A stretch of 11,442 nt of DNA from Phoronis pallida (lineage: Eukaryota; Phoronida; Phoronidae). Every line of letters begins with the position of its first letter. Position 1 is the stretch's first letter. A model generated the notes under the pieces. The model had not been told where the DNA came from. It searched no databases and saw nothing but the letters and a program-made list of their open reading frames with translations. Both the position numbers and the translations under genes were made by a program. The DNA lies in contig JAOXYC010206906.1 of the NCBI GenBank assembly GCA_028565715.1, forward strand, positions 1-11,442. The letters are read 5' to 3'. Positions 6,833 through 11,442 of the stretch are shown piece after piece.

Positions 6833-8472
6833 GGCTCTGAATTTCAGCATTGTCCTCACTTTGTTAAATAATGTTAAAGGAGTGAGAACTTTTGATTGTT
6901 ATGTTCGAGGTAAAGAGAAATAACAATAACTGGGTTTCAACACTTATTCCTCCAAAGGAAGTTAACCAAATATTATGCAATGAAATATATTTTTGATATA
7001 ATGTATTAATTTCGTTGTCTTGATTAAATCTGTCCGTTAAACATATACGTCTTCAAAATATCATTTACCTGACACTGTCGATTCACCTTAGAATTGGAAG
7101 CTATTATCGGCATTGCGTTCCTCATGGGTATTGTATGCGGGCACGTTAAACAATCCGGCGTAATTATTTTTTCAAAGTTCGCAAAATTTTATTTGTTTAT
7201 ACATCATGAAAAACAAATATATCGGGTGACTCAGTAGAAAACGTTCCGAACTTTACGGCTTATTTTATCAAAATTTTTGCGAAAGAACAACAAAAAACTT
7301 TGCTCGTGTTTAGACGTATAGATTTTCAAAAGGTTGTATTGCCTTTACATCTGTGCACCAAATTGCAAAAAAACGGCCAATGACAAACTGCAAGTCAGAT
7401 TTTAAAATATAATAGAATCACCGCATGTGACTAAAATGTTCCAATTTTTTAAAAAGTTATGATTTTAGACATGTTTAGATAAAGATGTTATCAATAAATG
7501 GAGAAAATATCAGATGCACACATTAAATATCCAAAGCCATAAAACTTATCAGGTAAGATTCTGCAAATTACGCGTGTAAAGGGCGGGAATATTCATCATA
7601 TAATTTGGGCGGTCACTGAGTTATATGGGACACTCTGAGTGTCTGTTTGTGTTAGAGAAGCCATTATGTTTAATCGAACTATTTGAAATTTTTACCATAT
7701 ATCTAAAACATAACAAGTTATTAGAATGCTAATATTAATACCTCATAAACTGCACATTGCAAAAACCCATGACTAATGTGGATATTCACATTGTTTGTAA
7801 CTATTGTAAGTAGTGAAAATTTTAAAACCATTTTCTGTATAGTTTTGACAGGAGGTCACAAAAATATTAACGAGTCAATTGCCAGGTACTTTTTGACAAG
7901 ATGTTTTAAAATTGGTAATTTTCGCATGATATGTAAACAATCTTTATGATACAGTAGAGGTCAAATAAAATAAGACGAAAGGGCCTCGAAACGAATTATC
8001 GTCGTCATCGCGCCGCTAACAATTAAGTTTGCAAACTTGCTATAGGTACACAATTTCAACAAATTCAGTTGGTTCGTTGCTGAGACAACTCTTGTAGAAA
8101 AGTGTCACATTTTTGGGACTCTCGATGTATATGAAAACTGATATTCTTATGCTATTCTGGTACAAATGTTGTGTAAAGTTGAAACCCGCGCAAAGCACTG
8201 GTCTCAGCTAGTTTTTCCCAGTGATCAATACATCTTAGTGCTGACGACTCTAATCGACAGCCCACAATCCGGGCCAGCGGCCTACCACTACTTATAAACG
8301 AAAAAAAAAAATCCATTCGAAATTAAGACTGATCAGCGTTGTCAAACTCTATTTAGATTTACCTTGAATTCTAGCTACAAGTTGCAGACGAAGAATGGAC
8401 CGAATTTTACTTGGTTATGTTTAATATTTCTTCTTCTTTTTTTTACGGATTATTCAAAAGGTAGTATAGTAC
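6833..8472. other. 3' UTR and intergenic DNA, no gene seen
   Basis: AT-rich sequence with frequent stops in all frames. I recognise no domain, RNA gene or transposon. The first few hundred bases are presumably the synthetase 3' UTR. Only small palindromes are visible, for example gacactc/gagtgtc near 7630 and aatgtg/cacatt near 7780. Confidence 0.6.
7023..7028 (+). promoter_or_regulatory. Candidate poly(A) signal ATTAAA for the synthetase gene
   Basis: This is the common ATTAAA variant, 191 nt after the stop. AATAAA also occurs further away at 7493-7498 and 7964-7969, so the real cleavage site is undecided. Confidence 0.3.
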
Positions 8473-8688
8473 GGGACACCTGATGTCGAAAAACAGTCCT
8501 GGGGTCGAAAACATGGGTCCCACACCATGATCAGGTACCCTGCACTCTGACAAACAGGGACCCCGAGCATACAACATAAACCCCGATCCCAACTCTGGGG
8601 TTCTCATGAACCCCCATACCAACTCTGGGGTTCCTGTTGTTAAGCCTTGTTTTCGACTCCTAGGTTCCTGTTTGACATCGGGGAACCC
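8473..8688. repeat. Foldback element 3 with related ~40-bp arms
   Basis: The left arm (8473-8513, with gatgtc, aaacag, cctggggtcgaaaaca) is matched in reverse by the right arm (8648-8688: gatgtc, aaacag, cctaggagtcgaaaaca), imperfectly with a 2-nt gap. The centre holds two palindromic 25-nt repeats. It stands out as GC-rich within AT-rich spacer. It resembles MITEs 1 and 2 in build, but I cannot define a target duplication, and its ends (GGG.C.CC) differ. Confidence 0.65.
8579..8633. repeat. Two 25-nt palindromic repeats, period 30
   Basis: Copies 8579-8603 and 8609-8633 share the form aacccc..at.ccaactctggggttc. Each is itself a small hairpin, since aacccc pairs with ggggtt. They sit in the middle of foldback element 3. 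Confidence 0.8.
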
Positions 8689-9073
8689 ACCTCACCCCAC
8701 ATCTTGTAACTTGTTGGTTCGAAAAATTACCACTCGAAAGTCTTCACATTTTTCAAATTTCAATAACTAAGATTATTAAGGTTAGATGTTTGTGGAATTA
8801 TACATTTTCAGCAGCCGATTTTCCTTTCAACATGACGATCGATCGATTATCTTTTCTATCTTCTTTAGGTATGTCGTACAGACATTACTCATGATTTTTG
8901 TTGTTGTAAAGTAAAAAACTACAATCGTTCCCTTTTGTTTGCTATGTGTAAGTTTTCGATTGAGATACTTACATTTTTGTCAAAAATGATTTTGTCAGTT
9001 TTTCAAAAATGAAACCAGCATACATGTATGATAAACACGATGGCTAAAGAAAATGGATGCAATTTGACAAAGT
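8689..9073. other. Spacer between foldback element 3 and the Ly6 3' end, no gene seen
   Basis: AT-rich sequence without coding potential that I can detect on either strand. A GATC triple repeat (gacgatcgatcgat, about 8834-8847) is the only local pattern. Confidence 0.5.
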
Positions 9074-9079
9074 TTTATT
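9074..9079 (-). promoter_or_regulatory. Candidate poly(A) signal AATAAA for the Ly6 gene
   Basis: TTTATT on the plus strand reads AATAAA on the minus strand, about 210 nt after the stop codon of the Ly6 exon. It gives a 3' UTR of ordinary length. Confidence 0.5.
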
Positions 9080-9287
9080 CTATAAACTTGTATTTATACA
9101 CTCTGAAGCTGGGTTGTATCCAACCAATAAAAAGTTAAATTCTAATAAAATCTCTAAACAGTTAGACAAAAAGATATTAGCCACTTTTTCAAAAAAGAAA
9201 TCTCACTCAGAAACACAAATGTAAGCGATAAAATTCAATCAGAAAATTGCATCCGCCATCTTCAATTAATTCACACTGGCACGACAT

Positions 9288-9497
9288 CTAGTGCCTGAAC
9301 ACCAACCCTGTAACCATGACAACGATGGCCATGGCAGCCTTAGACACTGTAGAGGGCATAGCACCGTTGCATCTATCCGTGGTGCAGCATGACACTGAAG
9401 CACTGCCTCTTACGTTAGAAACGGACGCCTCTGTGCAGGTGACAGCACACAGTCTGGCGATGACGGTACCAGTAACAGCGGTGTGACCTTTGGTTTT
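9288..9497 (-). CDS. Ly6/uPAR-domain GPI-anchored protein, terminal exon
   Basis: After a strong acceptor on the minus strand (long T tract then cag, 9498-9500) comes a 69-codon open exon in phase 0, ending in TAG at 9288-9290. It encodes the end of a three-finger Ly6/uPAR domain: C17, C21, the paired C37-C38 and the signature CCTTDRCNG (37-45). A small-residue stretch (GAMPST) follows, then a hydrophobic tail (AAMAIVVMVTGLVF) ending RH, the usual arrangement of a GPI-anchor signal with omega site near N44-A46. The protein would sit on the outer cell surface; ligand and function cannot be told. The signal peptide and first fingers must be in exons further right or outside the window. It is convergent with the synthetase gene. 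Confidence 0.82.
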   Translation of the reverse strand, partial: KTKGHTAVTGTVIARLCAVTCTEASVSNVRGSASVSCCTTDRCNGAMPSTVSKAAMAIVVMVTGLVFRH

Positions 9498-9855
9498 CTG
9501 AAAAACAAAAAAAAAACCTATGAATGCCTGTGCAAAATATTTCGAAGATTATTTATTAACGTCCATTCAAAAAAATGTCATGAATATGCGATCCTGCCCA
9601 AAGGGGCTTGAAACTGAGCTGGTAATACAGTACTTTACGAAAATACTAAACTATACTAAGCATAAAAAGTAACGCCCCTCCAATTTTTTTCAAATATTTT
9701 TCAAAACATTCATAAGTTATACAGTCAACAAAGTATATGAAGTGTTTGCTCAACTCGTTCCTGACATTTAGGTGTATAAATTATATCCATGGAAATAAAA
9801 TCGATTTTCGGTAAAAAAATAACGAAAAAATGTAGGGTGGTGTAAAAGACACTTT
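9498..9855 (-). other. Part of the intron upstream of the Ly6 terminal exon
   Basis: AT-rich and without an exon that I can see on either strand. The end next to the exon has a poly(T) tract on the minus strand, typical of an acceptor region. Confidence 0.5.
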
Positions 9856-10498
9856 TTAAAGCTTTTTGTACATTTTATCTCTGACGCGTATAGAATTAAT
9901 AACTCCCAGAGTTATCCAGTCATTGAGTTTATGTTTACGCTTATCAAATTTAACTAGTTTTTCAGGACAATTTTTATTTTTTATATCTTGTAAGATCTTA
10001 TCTAGAATATCGAAATTAATGATTAGGATTTGCAAAAGCGTAATTAATAAAAAAATATTATCAAAACTAGTTGATTCTAAGTTTGTTTTAAAATTGAGTA
10101 GAGATGTTTTGGTAAAACTTTGTATTTTGGTATAAATTGGACGATGGGATTTTATAATTTTTTGAAAGTTTAAAGATGTAAATACTGGACAGTGATCAGA
10201 AATGTTACTGAGAAGAATTCCTGATTTAGATGTTATTTGTTTAGCAGAATAGTTTATAAAGATGTGATCTAAAAGAGTTGCAGTTTTAACGAAATAAGTG
10301 GTAATAGAGTGAGGTTGTTCATGTGATCAAAGTATTCTTTTATATTTTTATCATTTTAGCTTGTAGCAAATTAATGTTAAAATCACCAACAATAATAATA
10401 TCTTTACATTTCGTTTTATATTCATTAATTTTGGGGATATAACTGGAGAAAAAAGATTGGTAAGACGAATCAGTGTTTCTAAGTGGTCTATATAAATT
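9856..10498 (-). mobile_element. Internal fragment of a CR1/L2/Jockey-type LINE (endonuclease and linker)
   Basis: The minus strand encodes hallmarks of the apurinic-type endonuclease of non-LTR retrotransposons in order: NLYRPLR (start 10498), DIIIVGDFNINLL (around 10370-10400), TLLDHIF (10258-10278) and NISDHCPVF (10180-10206). Then a Lys-rich linker before the reverse transcriptase follows (KHKLNDWITLGVINSIRVRD, near 9880-9940), ending in TAA at 9856-9858. Two frame changes and stops lie between about 10350 and 10300, so it is a pseudogene. The stretch from 10302 to 9856 is open for 148 codons. The reverse transcriptase domain expected next, at lower coordinates, is absent, as is the N-terminal half of the endonuclease. 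Confidence 0.85.
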
Positions 10499-10524
10499 TG
10501 ATTGCTATAAAACGTGAATTAACA

Positions 10525-10570
10525 ATCGTAGGACTATAATGTCGTAGGACCATGATGTCGTAATAATGAT
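10525..10570 (+). repeat. 16-bp tandem repeat, nearly three copies
   Basis: The word tcgtagga.tat/cat starts at 10526 and 10542, and a decayed copy (tcgtaataat) at 10558, so the period is 16. It lies just outside the 5' side of the LINE fragment. Confidence 0.65.
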
Positions 10571-11442
10571 GCAAAAAATCCTGAACATTGACAGCATTCC
10601 TCTGAGGACTTATTTGAGGAGTTTGAATAAAGAACACGGGACAAAATTCTTCATGTTTTTCGACTGCATGCAATAACCTGTATAACCCCATACCTTTGAG
10701 TCCGGACTTTATGTAAATCCACTCTTTTTACAAAAAATGAATGCTCAAAAACGCAGAGAAAGTTTGAATGTGGTCAAAAATATTCTCACGCATGGACTTT
10801 TTAAACGTTTCTTTTTGATACAATGTCATGTCCCAACAAAAAACTCTTAATATTTCAAGTTCAATTTTGACTGCAGCCAAAGTTAAAATAAATTGTTGGC
10901 AAAATACATGGAGCAAACTTTCGAACACTTATAAAACAATCAATTGCCATAAAGCCAGGGACATTGGCACTATGAGCAGATACCGTAAATATAGAGACTG
11001 TCAATTCTACAATGTTGCCGTGTAAAAAAGTGTGCACGCGAGTTTTGCTTACCGTACAGCAGACGGGGGCATGAGCTTATACTGAGCTCGCCTTCGTTAT
11101 CTAACGAGGTACGAGTCTCGCTTGTTAGCAAATGGCAGACGGGGCGCTACTAGCGGTACCTATTGGACGCTAGGGAACTTCTTAGCCGCAAGTAGAAAAC
11201 AGAGGGGGATCGGACAAATTTGAGCTGCAATAACTTCCGAAATGATTGACGAAATATAGCTGAGTCCTGTACACATGTACCAAGATTAGTAAAATCGACA
11301 CATACAATTGAACAAACAAGATTTAAAAATCAATACACGCAGTATTGTTAGACTTGACCGTCTCATCAATACTCAACATCCGACTTAAGTCACTCTAGCG
11401 AAAGGAGACGCGAATGCGCGGAAAGTCGTCTGTTTATGTGGA
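10571..11442. other. Right end of the window, no gene assigned
   Basis: I found no convincing exon here on either strand. From about 11030 to 11220 the base composition becomes more GC-rich. This part contains a direct repeat of gcagacgggg (11059-11068 and 11135-11144) and short inverted repeats (gagct/agctc near 11082-11098; ctaac/gttag, 11101-11128). It could be part of another repeat or an unrecognised exon of the Ly6 gene. Confidence 0.4.

Noticed and set aside
9866-10135. 89-codon plus-strand open frame
   Set aside because: It is antisense to the LINE linker region, which carries the recognisable motifs.
10488-10928. Two minus-strand frames of 66-67 codons as Ly6 exons or LINE 5' coding region
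   Set aside because: They lack the Cys pattern of Ly6 exons, endonuclease motifs and convincing splice sites.

Overview
The window is eukaryotic and most likely from an invertebrate metazoan. Coding sequence is split into short exons (53 to 184 nt) by GT-AG introns of about 150 to 680 nt, the background is AT-rich, and the introns and spacers carry foldback DNA elements, microsatellites and a decayed LINE. I cannot fix the species from the sequence. A marine invertebrate such as a hemichordate, lancelet or mollusc is only a guess from the repeat style and from the two gene families side by side.

Left part (281-6832, plus strand): 13 exons join in frame without a stop into the last 474 residues of an acyl-CoA synthetase-like enzyme of the ANL adenylate-forming superfamily (relatives: 4-coumarate-CoA ligase, ACSF2, firefly luciferase). 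The family motifs come in the right order: the AMP-binding P-loop, split by an intron; YGYGSSET; GELWVR; GWYRTGD; GRKTD; and a C-terminal PRT...K. Roughly the first 100 residues must lie upstream of the window. Two C-terminal motifs deviate from the family norm.

Middle (6833-9287): a non-coding stretch of about 2.4 kb between the 3' ends of two convergent genes. It holds likely 3' UTRs and a third foldback repeat (8473-8688) with internal 30-nt-period repeats.

Right part (9288-11442, minus strand): the terminal exon of a Ly6/uPAR (three-finger) protein that is probably GPI-anchored, with its stop codon at 9288-9290 and a well placed AATAAA. Upstream of it, in what is probably its intron, lies an internal fragment of a CR1/L2/Jockey-type non-LTR retrotransposon (endonuclease C-terminal half and linker, frameshifted). 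Beyond that come a 16-bp tandem repeat and a more GC-rich stretch at the right edge. The remaining Ly6 exons were not found.

The repeats are the most unusual part. Two palindromic elements in introns 4 and 11 of the synthetase gene are both bounded by TTA duplications and have related ends, as in PIF/Harbinger-type MITEs, and both are built from repeated internal palindromes. Intron 6 holds two hairpins that share a roughly 197-bp tandem flank and outer stems but have unrelated tips. Intron 9 holds a perfect 17-bp hairpin. I found no RNA genes, CRISPR arrays or bacterial features, and nothing I would call a new protein system.
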